64,000 nt of DNA, taken from the NCBI GenBank assembly GCA_002049455.2, contig KV918785.1, positions 62,001 to 126,000 on the forward strand, written 5' to 3'. The translations under genes were made by a program, and so were the position numbers. The notes below the pieces were generated by a model, which saw nothing but the letters and a program-made list of their open reading frames with translations, made no database searches and had not been told where the DNA came from. Positions 31,134-41,659 of the stretch are shown here, one piece after another. The number at the start of each line of letters is the position of its first letter. Within the stretch, counting starts at the first letter, position 1. This DNA is from Porphyra umbilicalis. Its lineage: Eukaryota > Rhodophyta > Bangiophyceae > Bangiales > Bangiaceae.

Positions 31134-34017
31134 CTTAGTGTTTCTCTGTCCCTCTAGAATCGCGCCGTTTTCTTCGTCTCTGCCGATCCGGAACTTGCTC
31201 TGACCACTTTCTGATGCAAGACACGTATTGATCCGATCTGGCATCCCATGAAAATGCACTTTCTCTCGGCCAGCTGTACGAGCATCACCTGCCCCCCACC
31301 ACCACCGCCCATGTTGACGAACGGCCACACATGTCGTCCAGACTTCCCCGCAGCACCGATGACACGCATTTTGTTGCCTAGCCACGTCGAGTTACCGCCT
31401 GCAGCGTCATCAGCGGGCCATTTATTCCACAATCAGGCGTTCAAGACAACGGTGGGATGCAAGGAAAAACGTCTATCTCTCAAGCCTATTGTCGTAGCCA
31501 CCTGAAAGTGTGTCATAAACAAGCTGATGAAGTAGACCCCAGGATTCATTCATGCGGAGCGCCAACGCTCGTTCCATTGCCGAGTTCTGTGCGCGCCAAT
31601 ATGAGTCGTGCTCATGCGCCTTAATGCGTGGAATCGACCTTTCGGTGTGGGGTGGCGATCTGCGCGCACGTGCACGTGCGCGGCGCGCCGCGCGTCGCGC
31701 TACGCCACCCCCACCGGCACGGCTCGCGGCGGATCTGGCCGCCGACCCCGCGCCGTCGGCCCGCCCCCCCCACCCTCTGCCCGCCGCCGCCATTTGCACC
31801 GGATCCCGCCCCGCCACATTATTTTACTGAGCCTGCGCCCCACCGGCAGCGCGGGCCACGCCGGTACGGTGGCCGCCGGAGGGGCTGGCGGGGCTTGGCC
31901 GCCCCCGTCGCCGCCGCCGCCGTTGCCGCGCCGAGTGGCACTGGCGTCGCCGCCTGTCGGCGCCGTCGGGCCGCACGTGCCACTGTCGGTGGGGGGTGGG
32001 GGTGGGACTGGGAAGTCGCGGCAGACCACCGCCGCTGCGCCGCCGCCGCGGTGCGGCGGCCACCGCCATTGTCAGTTGCCCGCCGTGTGCGGCACGCCTG
32101 TTTATTCGCTCGGTAGCGGGGGCGGGAAGCGGGCAGGGTGTCTAGCAGGAATGGGCTGGGTGGGGGGCGGGGGGAGGGGGGGGAAGTGAAGTCCTTCTGC
32201 CACGCCGATGCGGCTGTGGCACTGGCCCTCGGCGGCGGCGGCGGTTGGCGGCGGCCGGCGGGGCACCTTCTGTGGATGGTGGAGGAGGGCCATGACCTTT
32301 TGCGCAGCGGTCTGGTTGGCCTCTATCTTTCCTCGCCGAGTGCCGCGGTTTTGCACCCGCGGTCTCCACGCTATGGGCTGCGGGCGGGTGCCCGCGGGTG
32401 CCCGCCGCCCCTTGCCAAGCGCCGACCCGTGCGCCGCCGCCGGCGCGGCGTACGTGCCCCCCCCCCCCGCCCCCCCGCCTGACGTACGAAACGCTGTCCC
32501 GCTGGGAGGCGGGGTCGCCCCCACGCGGCGCTGCCGCCGCGGCGACCGAGCGCCGGCGGGTGGGGGCGCCGCGCCGCCCCGGGGCGCCGCGGCGGCATGG
32601 GGCCTTGCACCCAGCGGGTCGCCGCCTCGCATCCTGCTGTAACGGGAGCGCCCTCGGCACCCCCGTGTCGGCGCGCGGCCGACCGGGCGGACCGCCCGGA
32701 TTGCTCCACGGGCCGCCGACGGCGCGCCACGCACGCCGAGCCGCTTCTGCGGCAGCGCCGCGGACACCTCCGCTGCGTCCATTGGACTGTGGGCGGCGCG
32801 GCGCGGGTGGGGCCGCGGGGTCTGGCCCGCCCACCCGGATCCTGGCGGGGACGGGGGCACGCGCCCCTGCCGGCCGCGTGGCTGGCGTGCGTCGGCAGAA
32901 CCGTCGCCGGTGGGGTTGGAGCGCCGCGCCCACCACCCGGGGGTGTGAGTGGGGTGTGCGCGGCAACGCCACTGTTTTTCGGCGCTGTTTTCCGAGAGCC
33001 CGCGCCGCCGCGGCGACGGCGTCCGCCGCCGCTACCGCCGACGGCGCTACCGGCGGCGCCCGCAATAATCATCGGTGGTCGAGCCGACGGCCCGTGGGCG
33101 CCGTCGGCGCCAACTGGACCGGATGCAGACCACGGCGTGTGCCGTTGCCTTGACGTGCCCTGCATATGCCCCCCTCCCCCCCCCCCGCCCCCCATCCTGC
33201 CCGCCCGTTGCCACCGCACCACTGTCCGCCCTGCATGCCAGCCACTACGATCGGCTTGTACGCGCCGGGACGCCGCATACTGTGGCCGCCGACCGCGTGC
33301 CCGTGGACTGGCGACGGCCAACCGTCCCCGCGTTTTTGACGGGGACGCGACGGCGCAAACAAGGTTCCCATCCAGCGTCGCTGCTCCTGCCGAGTCGCCC
33401 GGAGGCGCCGGCGCCGCGGCGTGGGGGGGTGGGGTGGAGTCCCCGCTAGAGCGCAGGGGGGAGTGGGGCGTGGGGGTGGTGGGGGTTGGCGCCCCGCGGC
33501 TGTCGTCTGGCGGCAATTTTCACGGGACACGGGGCGGGCGGGGTCGTCCGCGGGGTTAACCCGGCGTGAAGGACGGGCAGCGGCTGGTGCGGGGTCGACC
33601 ATCAACGGGCGGGGACGCTAGCGAGGGGACCGCTTTGACGGCAGTCACGAGCCCCGCTGGTGGCGCGTCTTACCCGCACGCCGTCTGCTGGCAGGTGTGC
33701 GCGCGGCGCTTTCCCCGAGGCTTTGACCGTACCGGTCGGTCTGTAGCAGAGGGGCCCATTGACGCAACCACCTGCCACTGACGGTTCTCCCCGCCGCCCC
33801 GGCACGCACGAGGGCGAGCGCGCTGCTGGCTCTTGACTCTGCCGCGCTGGTGAGGAGGACGCGGCAGGAGCGGATGATCCCGACCACGTCGTCGGGGCAT
33901 CTGGGCCGCGCTACGCATCAAGACCCCCTCCCACCCTTCCCCCCTGCTTCTCTCGCTGCCCACTCCCCAAAGCTCCTGGTGACCACGCACGCGTGCTCGC
34001 CGGCGATCGTTGGCGAA
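31134..34017. other. GC-rich intergenic DNA, no gene supported
   Basis: At 31473-31620 the minus strand reads IKAHEHDSYWRAQNSAMERA followed by LALRMNESWGLLHQLVYDTL, a short coding-like piece of mixed composition that ends in a normal stop; upstream of it the frame becomes Arg/Ala-rich. From about 31660 to 33600 GC is extreme and all frames are open on both strands. C-runs at 32457-32476 and 33174-33194 and G-rich DNA at 33424-33500 are present. No domain was found. Confidence 0.4.
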
Positions 34018-37000
34018 ATGGACGGCATGCGGCATGCCAACGGCGACGTCTCCGCCGTGGTCGCGACGGTAGACGAGAGCCTCCGAGACGGCGCCGTGCG
34101 ACAGGCGGGGGAGGAGGCGGCATGGGGCGCCTCCGGCAGCGGCGGCCACAGGCGGCACGGCAGCGACTCGGAGCAGACGCTAAGCGGCCACACGTCGCCG
34201 CCATCCCGGCCGGTGCGGCTGCTGCTTGGCTGCGACAGCGACACGGCCAGCGGGCGGGCGAGCCGGGACCACAGCAGCCGCAGCGGTATGATCGGCAGCG
34301 GGAGCGAGACGGGCAGCGCGAGTGGCAGCGGGAGGAGAAGCCGTGGCGCTGGCTCCGCAGGGGTGCTGGCGGAGAGCTTGGGCGGCGGCACTGGCAGCGG
34401 CGGCAGCGGCGGCAGCGGCGGCACTGGCAGCGGCGGCGGCGGCGTGCTGTGCAGCCTTTCCCCGCTGGCTCTGCCGCCGCCGCCGCCGCTGCTGCCGTAT
34501 GGGGACTCGCACACGCTGGGGGAGGGCGCCGCCCGCCACGGTGGTGGCGCCAGCGCCTCGCGGGATGTGTTGCAAACGCCGCCTCGGCGGCTGCCAACGA
34601 TGGGTATTGGGTCGCCGCTCGACTTCGGGATAGCCGACGCGGGCGGCATGGGTGGCTTGGCCGAGATGGGCGGCACCCCCATTGCCGGGATGGGCGGGGG
34701 GGGATGGGGGGGCTCGCCGCCTTTGGCGGCATGGGCACCCTTGGGGGGCTCGCGGAGCTCGGTGCGCTAGCCGGCCTCGGCGGGATGGGCGCGTCCATGG
34801 GCATGGCGCTCGGCCTGTCGGGCGACATGGGGTTGCCCAAGGGGTTCTCCCTGACCTACTCGATCCCCACGGAGGGGGACGGTGACGACGTTGCCGACCG
34901 CGGGCCGGGCGACGCGGACGGAGTGATGGGCCTCGGCGCGCTCTCGGTCGAAGCGGCCATGGCCATGGAATTGATGGGCGATGAGCCGGCCGGGGCCTTT
35001 TCGTCTGCCGCCGGCGGACCCGCGGGTGCTGGTGTGGCCACCAAGAAACGCGGTGGGGCGGCCGCCAAGCCCCCAGGCGGCGGTGTCGGCGTCGGTGGTA
35101 ACGCCACCGCCGCCGGCGGGGCGGTCGACGGGGAGAGCCTGGTCGTTGGCGCGACGGCATCGACCGCCAGGGCCGGCAGTGGCGCCAAGGCCGCGGCGTC
35201 ACGTCGAAAGTCCGGCAGCCCCCCTCTCGCCCGACGCGACGCGGGGGTGTCTAAGAGTGCCTCCCCGGCACGTCGCTGTGACGGGAGGCCCGACAGCCGT
35301 AAGGGCTCCCCGCCAAAGGCCGAGTACCGGTGCACGTTTGAGGGGTGCTCCAAGACGTTTGCGCGCCGCTACAACCGTGTCGTGCACTCGCGCAAGTACG
35401 TTGGACGAGGGTGGATTGCTTGCAGAAGTGGGGCGTGCCTGGGTCCGCTGCGGCCGCCGGGTGCCGCTGCCATGTCAACGACCCTACCGCAACCATGTAC
35501 TAACCACCGCGCTGTTCCTGTGCCTACATTTGCCACTTCGTTTCTATTTTGACCGGCCCCGTTTTCTCGCTCTTGCTGACGTCTGCAGACACACTGGTGA
35601 GACCCCCTACCAGTGCCCGCACCATACGTGCAGCATGCGCTTTAAGTGGCGAAGCAGCCTCGCCCACCACGCACGGTCCGTCCACGGCAGCTTCACGCCC
35701 GCCTCCTCCCCGAGCTCCGTCACCGCCTCGGCGGGCGGTGGCAGTGGCAGTGCCGTGCCGTCGCCGCGCCTCATCTCCTCCCTCGGCGCGCCGGCGGCGG
35801 TGACGCGTGCGTCGGCGACGGCCGCCGCAGCGGCGACGGGCGTGCCAGTAGCCGCCTCGCCGTCGGGGGTCGGGGCCACGGCGGCAGCGGTTACCAGGCG
35901 GCCGTCCTCGTCGGCCGCAGCGGCGGCGCGTGGGGGGCCCCTCAACCTCGACCGCCGCATGGCCGGCGGGGACACGGCGATGCGGGACGTGCACGTTGAG
36001 GCGCCAATCGCTAGTGCGGGTGCGGCGGCGGCGGCGGAGGCGGCAGCGGCCGCCGCCGCCGCCCCGCGGCAAGCGCCACCATCTACGCCCGCGGCGACGG
36101 CGCCAAAGCGGCCGGCGGCAAAGGCGAGGCGGCAGACGGCACCCAAGCGGTACGCGCGGGTGCCGGCGGCGACCAAGGCGGCCACCCTCTCGGCTCTCAC
36201 CGCCGCGGCAGCGGCCGCAACGGCGCAGGCGGGCCCACCCCACTTGCTGCCACCACCCCCGTCGGCGCGCGGACCCGTAGGCCCGACGGGCGGCACGTCC
36301 AAGACCGCCCGCGTCGGCTCGGGAGTCAGCACTGTGTCGCTGACCGCCACGGGGGCATCTGCGGCGGCGGCGGCCGCCGTCGCCGCTGCCGCCGCCTCCG
36401 CCAGCAGTGGCGGCGGTGGTGGAAGCGGCGGCGGCGACTGCGCCGGCGGTCGCGGGCGGGGTGGCGCCGCCGCCCGTGGCGGCGGCGTCGGGCGGGCGAC
36501 CAAGGTCGGGCGGCGGCCAAAGGCGCCGTCAGCGGCGGCGATCAAGGCCGCCCGCGCCGCGCTCGCGGCTGCCGCGGCGGCTGCGACAGCGCCGCGACCG
36601 CCGGGTGGCCGCGCCAGCGCGGCGTCGGCGGCCACGACGGGCAGTGGCGGCTTTGGCGGGTGCCCCCGCCGCCGCTGGCGCCGCCCCCGCGCCGGCCGCT
36701 CGGCGACGCGGCGCGCGCGCGCGCGGCGCGTGCGAGTGGGGTCCTCGGCGTGCCCCCCCCGGCGCCGATGGACACCCTCTCCGAGACGGGTGCGGACGAG
36801 GCGGACCTCCCCGCGGGCCTCCTGTCGGGCCCGTCGCCGCCCGTCCTCTGCCCCCCGCCGCCGCCGTCGGACATGCCCCCGTCGGCGGTCGTGGCCGCGC
36901 TCGGTATGTCGTGCGACGCCGTCGGTGGGGCCCACCCTCTGACCGGCCCGCCGGGGGTGTTTGTCGACGGCGGCGGCTCGGTGGGCCTCCCGGGCTGCGC

Positions 37001-37388
37001 GCCGTCGGATATGGCCTTTTTGGAGGAGGCCGTGCGGGACCCGCTGCTCGAGTCGTGGATTTGCGGCGACGCGCTGGTGGGCGCGCCGCTGGGCGTGGCG
37101 GGTGCCGGCGGCAGCGTCGGCGGGGGTGGGGGGGGGCCCGCCGCCACCGCTGCTGCTGCTGCGGCGGCTGCAGCGGCTGCTGCTGCTGCCGGCTCCTCCC
37201 CGTCGGCTGCGGCGGCGGCGGCTGCGGCGGCGGCCGTGGCCATGGTAGATGACGGCACGCTCAAGGTTCCGCTCGGCGCCGAGGACGACCACCCGTGGTT
37301 CTTTTTCGATGAGCCGCCGCCGCCGTGCGGGTTGGACGAGGCGGACGGTTTGGCGGCGCCGACGCGCGACTACTCGCGCTTATTTTGA
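34018..37388 (+). CDS. C2H2 zinc-finger protein, two fingers, one intron
   Basis: Model: exon 1 34018-35395, intron 35396-35588 (GTACGT ... CTGCAG, 193 bp), exon 2 35589-37388. Splicing joins HSRK to HTGETPYQC, giving finger 1 (CTFEGC ... RVVHSRKH; C-x4-C-x12-H-x3-H), a canonical HTGE linker, and finger 2 (CPHHTC ... LAHHARSVH; C-x4-C-x12-H-x4-H). This is probably a nuclear DNA-binding protein. The N-terminal ~430 residues are Gly/Ser-rich with GMGGL-type repeats. The C-terminal part is Ala-rich, has basic patches (PKRPAAKARRQ), and ends in an acidic tail (EDDHPWFFFDEPP). The frame shifts by one base at the G-runs near 34694-34703 and at 36655-36660; both look like single-base indels. The ATG at 34018 is chosen; the frame is open to 33850. 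Confidence 0.8.
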
Positions 37389-37807
37389 AGCGGCGGACGT
37401 CAGGGGGGGGGGGGGAGGGGGCAGGGTGGGAAGGCGCCCACGAGTCGCGCCGGGGAGCACAGCAGGGGAAACGCTGCGCCTGTTGGTCGGGACACACACT
37501 GGTGGAGGAGAGGGGACAGGAAGATGGTGTGCGTGCAGCTCAACGCACACCTTGGCCAGTGCCAGGCGCCTCCGACGGCGGCGGGCCAGGCGGGGCCATA
37601 TGGCTGCTACGGCGCAGTGCTCCTTAAACCGTGTATGCACGCGAACGACTTTTTTCCTGCTGAAGCTCCGCAAGAATTTGCGGAACCCCTCAGTCAGGGT
37701 ATTCCTCCTGCTTTTCAGACGCAATATTTTGTGCAGCCAAAACCGGGGCCGTGCGTGCTGTACACCATTTGAAGCGTCTCGACGAAAGAAGCACCACTGC
37801 GCTGTGG
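37389..37807. other. 3' flank of the zinc-finger gene
   Basis: A G-tract (about 37400-37430) follows the stop within 12 bp. The rest is moderate-GC DNA up to the transposon at 37808. No gene seen. Confidence 0.5.
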
Positions 37808-38587
37808 CTAGGGTTCGCAGTAGCGCCCCTAGGTGAGGGGCGTGGGGCGTAACCGCGCCCTAATGACGCCCTAACAACGCCCTTCTGAAGGTTAACGGCG
37901 CCCCCAAAACGCCCCAAGTATGATAGCACCCAAATATACTTCTCGAATGCAGGTAGCACCCTATGGTTTCCTGTTTCTTTTTTATTAGCAGCCGCCAGTT
38001 GATGCAATTGTCTATTTAATGATTGCAGTCTGGGGTCGCTACTGCCAAGTCTCTGTCAGTCTTTGCCTCCTGCACAATCAAGCCCAACCACCACTACACC
38101 TACAACACCACCCCTCACCGTACAGGCGCTCTGCTGCCGCAAGGTACCACACCACGTCAAAGACGTCACCCAGCCCCACGGCCTTGCGCTGCGTGACGCG
38201 ACGGTAGCGGTGGGCACCGCCATCCCCCGACGGATCACCTGCAGAGGCTGTGGCCCCTTGACAACGCGTTCCACTCCCAGCTCTATCACCCGGAGCTGCA
38301 TTGGGTGCAGAGGAAGCACCAGACCCTAGTTTGAACCGTACGAACATGGCAAACATGTCAGTGTCCGCGGTGACCTGGCGACCGTGGTCGACCGAAGCGG
38401 CTGCTGACGCCGTGCTGGGCACCAGGCAATCATGAACTTGGAGTAGTAGAATTATCCATGCTCTATGCGCGCCCTATCCGCGCCTCGGCGTCGAGGGGCG
38501 CGGGGCGTTAACAGCGCCCTAACAGCGCCCTAACAGCGCCTTGACAACGCCCCTCAATAGCGCCCCGGGCGCTCTTCCCAACCCTAG
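37808..38587. mobile_element. 780-bp non-autonomous DNA element with 6-bp target duplication
   Basis: The ends are inverted: CTAGGGTTCGCAG at the left and the complement of CTAGGGTTGGGAAG at the right. Both are followed inward by a ~110-bp subterminal zone of repeated GCGCCCTAA / ACGCCCT units in opposite orientation. The flanking hexamer CTGTGG is present directly before and directly after the element, so it is a genuine insertion. The interior at 38078-38422 (-) has a short coding-like frame (FAMFVRFKLGSG, then RYRRVTQRKAVGLGDVFDVV) that may be a remnant of an accessory gene. Related termini occur at 1277, 57748 and probably 58352. Confidence 0.75.
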
Positions 38588-38651
38588 CTGTGGCCACACA
38601 CACCCGCGCGCTGCAAGCGGAACAACCCTAAAATCGGTCCCAAAAAAAGAG

Positions 38652-38682
<31 letters not shown>

Positions 38683-38825
38683 CGACGCCGACGCCTCGCC
38701 AGCCAAGCACAAACAAAAAAAGGCGCACCGTACAAAACCAAGGACCCACGCACCGGGCGCGCCTGCGCCCCCCCCCAACCCTACTCTACTAAAAAGAAAA
38801 AAAGCGGCTGCCCCACGGCGCCCCC

Positions 38826-40057
38826 TCACGCCGCAAAGCGCACGCTGCGGGGCGCCGCCGCGCCGCCGCCACCGCCGCCCGGCGCACCCCCCCCCCCCCC
38901 GCCCCCCACCGCCGCCGCGACGGCGGCGGCGGCGGCCCGACGGGGGGGCGCCCCCCCCCCCCCCCCGCCGCTGCGTCGGCCGCTGCGGCTGCCGCCGCTG
39001 CTGCCGCCGCCGCCGCCGCCGGGTGCACCCGCGGCGCCCAGCCGCGCGCGTGCGCGGCGGCCACCTCTGCCAACCGCACCCGCGGGCGGAGGGGGAGGAT
39101 CGGCGCCGCCCCACACGCCGGCAGGCGCACCCCCCCACGGCCCGCACGGTCCGCCCACACCCCCCCCCCCCCCCCCACAGCCGTCGGCCAAGCACGCCAC
39201 GGCGGCAAACGCCGCCGCCTCCTCCTCGGCGGGCACGCCCGCCCACAGCGCCCCCCCCCCCCCGTCAAGAGGGCGGTCACCGCGTCGGCCGCGTCTTCAC
39301 GCGCGGCAGCGGTCGCCGCCGCGTCGGCCGCCGCGGGGCGGCCGTCGTACCGGGGGATCCCCCCCCCGCCCGCGGCCGCGAGCAGCGGCGTGAGGGCGTA
39401 CCGCACCACCGCCGCCGCCGGCACGACGCGCGCGGCGGCCAGGTGGCCGACAAAGGCGGCGGTGTTGGCCTCGCGCCGCCGCGCGCGCGCCGCGAGCACC
39501 GCCACGTCCGCGGCGGCGACGCGGGGCGCCGCCGACGCGGCGGCGCGGACGGCCACGGCGGTGAGGGTGGCGGCCACGTCCCACGGGGGGGCCACCCCAC
39601 CCGCTGAGGCGGCGGCGGTCACCGCCGCCGCGAGCGCCGCGAGCGCCACGGGGCGCACGCCCGCGGGCGCCGGCGGTGCCGCCGGCAGCGCCGGTCGCGG
39701 GGGGGGGGGGGGGAGGGGGGGCCGACGGTAGTCGCGGGGGGGGCACCGCGTCGCGCGGCCAATGGCCACAGACGGCGGAATGGGGGGCGGCGGCGGTGGC
39801 GACGGGGGCGGCCCGCCGCCGTCGGCCGCGTCGCCCTCCGCCCCCGTCGTGCCGTCCGCGTCCGTGTCGGGGTCCCCGTCGACGGCCAGAAGGCCGACGG
39901 GGGAGCCGACCGGGGGGGGGGTAGGCCCACCGACGGCGGGCACGCCGGTGGCGGTGGTGGCGGCGGCGACGGCGGCGACAGCGTCTAGGGCGGCCGCCCC
40001 CCGGCCGGCGCGCCGCGGGCGCCACGCGCGGGCGGGGGCGCCGGGCGGCACCACCAT
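38826..40057 (-). CDS. Ala/Gly/Pro-rich protein, frame-broken, function unknown
   Basis: Starts at an ATG (MVVPPGAPARAW) a short distance downstream of a 20-base T-run on this strand (A-run at 40119-40138 on plus). After a disordered Pro/Asp part, a helical region follows (PVALAALAAAVTAAASAG, DVAVLAARARRREANTAAFV, GHLAAARVVPAAAVVRYALT) that has the look of a HEAT/MIF4G-like helical repeat; this is a weak impression. The frame changes at the C-run 39249-39260, continuing as AEEEAAAFAAVACLADGC, and probably again near 39163-39178. Read to the stop at 38826 it ends RSVRFAA. A G-run on the coding strand lies downstream (38771-38779 on plus). The strand choice rests on the less repetitive composition; confidence is limited. 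Confidence 0.4.
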
Positions 40058-40356
40058 CCTTGTCTCGCCTGGAGGGCCGACACCATGGGCGGACGACGCC
40101 GTCGGGGGGACGACGGCAAACCAAAAAAAAAAAAAAAAAAGGGGGCTGAGGAGAGGTGTGGGGGGGGGGGGGCGAGGCGGCTCGCTGGACGGCCGCGGCG
40201 ACGGGGACGGTGGCGACGACGAAGGCAGTCAAATGCGGCTGGCGCGGCCCCCCACCCTCCAACCACGGTTGGACGCGTCCACGCGTTCAACGTGGCAGAC
40301 GTCGGTTGGGTGCGGTGGCACACAAGTCCATGCTGTGAAGTCGGAAAAACATAATA

Positions 40357-40659
40357 TGTGGCGCCTTACGATAAGATCCTCATTGTTTGCGCGAGCTTCA
40401 TTTTTGACTTAGACACACCGTTCGACTCAGCTCATCGAGATCTGTCCTATGAGGCTATCTCCACGTCAATATGACCGAATACCAAGAACTGATCGTGACA
40501 TGCATTCTGGCATATTTCTCCTCGACTTTGAGAATCGGGCTTGACGGCCCCGTACGGGGGGGTTTCTGAGAGACTTTAGAATTGTAGAAAACTTCAAGCG
40601 GCCATATCTCGGTTTGACCGATCTCAAGAAAAATGAGGATCTTATCGTAAGGCGCCACA
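40357..40659 (+). mobile_element. 303-bp MITE, copy 2
   Basis: Same length, termini and orientation as 30831-31133, with only a few base differences (for example G/A in the ATAAGATCC end and a single change near GAAA(A/G)CTTC). The central palindrome CCCCGTACGGGG is at 40548-40559. TA flanks both ends (40355-40356, 40660-40661). It lies between the minus-strand gene at 38826-40057 and the plus-strand gene at 41146, so in a shared upstream region. Confidence 0.9.
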
Positions 40660-41145
40660 TATGTAGGGTGCATGTCAAAAAGACAGCGTGTGTACAACTA
40701 ATGTTACTGAGTTTACAGTTTCTTGTGGATGTGGTTGCAGTTAAATCATTGTCAACTGCCGATTGGTCAGGCCAGTGTCTGCGGGCCAATGGATGGCTGA
40801 GACAGGGTGATGGCATCTTGATGTGAATTTATTGGTCGGGGCCCTGACCTTTTTGGATTGCCCAAAGTTCGGGAGAATCCAATATTTTGGTAGATTGTCT
40901 CGTCTGACGAAAGAACCCTGCTGTGTTGTGGAAGCTCGCGCCGCCCGTGTTGGTTGGCTCCATCGCCATTGGTGCCCGCGTCCGCACCCGTCCGAGACAC
41001 CATCGAGCGCGCCGCATCCCCGTTGCCCCGCGGTCGACGCCACCGCCCGCGCGCCCGTCCCCGCCGGCGCGGGCGTGCGCCTCTGGGCGCCCCCCCCCCG
41101 CCACCTCTGTGCTCGGTCGCTGCCGTCCGTGTTTGCTGCGCGGTC

Positions 41146-41627
41146 ATGGGGGCTTGCGCCGCGCCGGCCGCGCCGGCACGGCGGCGGCGCCCGCCGCCGA
41201 CGGCGGCCGCCACCCCCTTTGTCGGCCCGCCGCCGCCGCCGCCGGCGTCGACGGCTGCTGGACTGCCCCGCCGCCACCGCTGCCGCCGACGGGCGGGCGC
41301 GCCGGCGCGGAGCGTGGTGCGGGCCGCCGCGACGCCCCCCGTGTCTGCGACGCAGGCGGGGGGTGCCCCCGGCGGCGGCGGTGGCGGCGGCGGCGGCGGC
41401 GGCCACGGCGGCGGCAATGGCCGCGGTGGCGGCGGCGCCCCGCTCCGCGGCATGCTGCGAGGTGCCCTCCCCGCGGCCGCCGCCGCGGCGCTGCTCTCCC
41501 TCCTCACCGCCCGCCCCGCGGCAGCGTCGGACGCCCTCACCGCCCGCTTTTTCGACCGCCGGGGCGACGCGGCGGCGGCGGCGGCCGCCGCCGCCGCACC
41601 ACGCCGCCTCGGCTTGCCCTCGGAGCG

Positions 41628-41659
<32 letters not shown>

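Noticed and set aside
33850..34017. Upstream start for the zinc-finger gene
   Set aside because: The frame is open to 33850 and includes an ATG near 33874, but the extra residues are unlike the protein and the ATG at 34018 begins a sensible acidic N-terminus.
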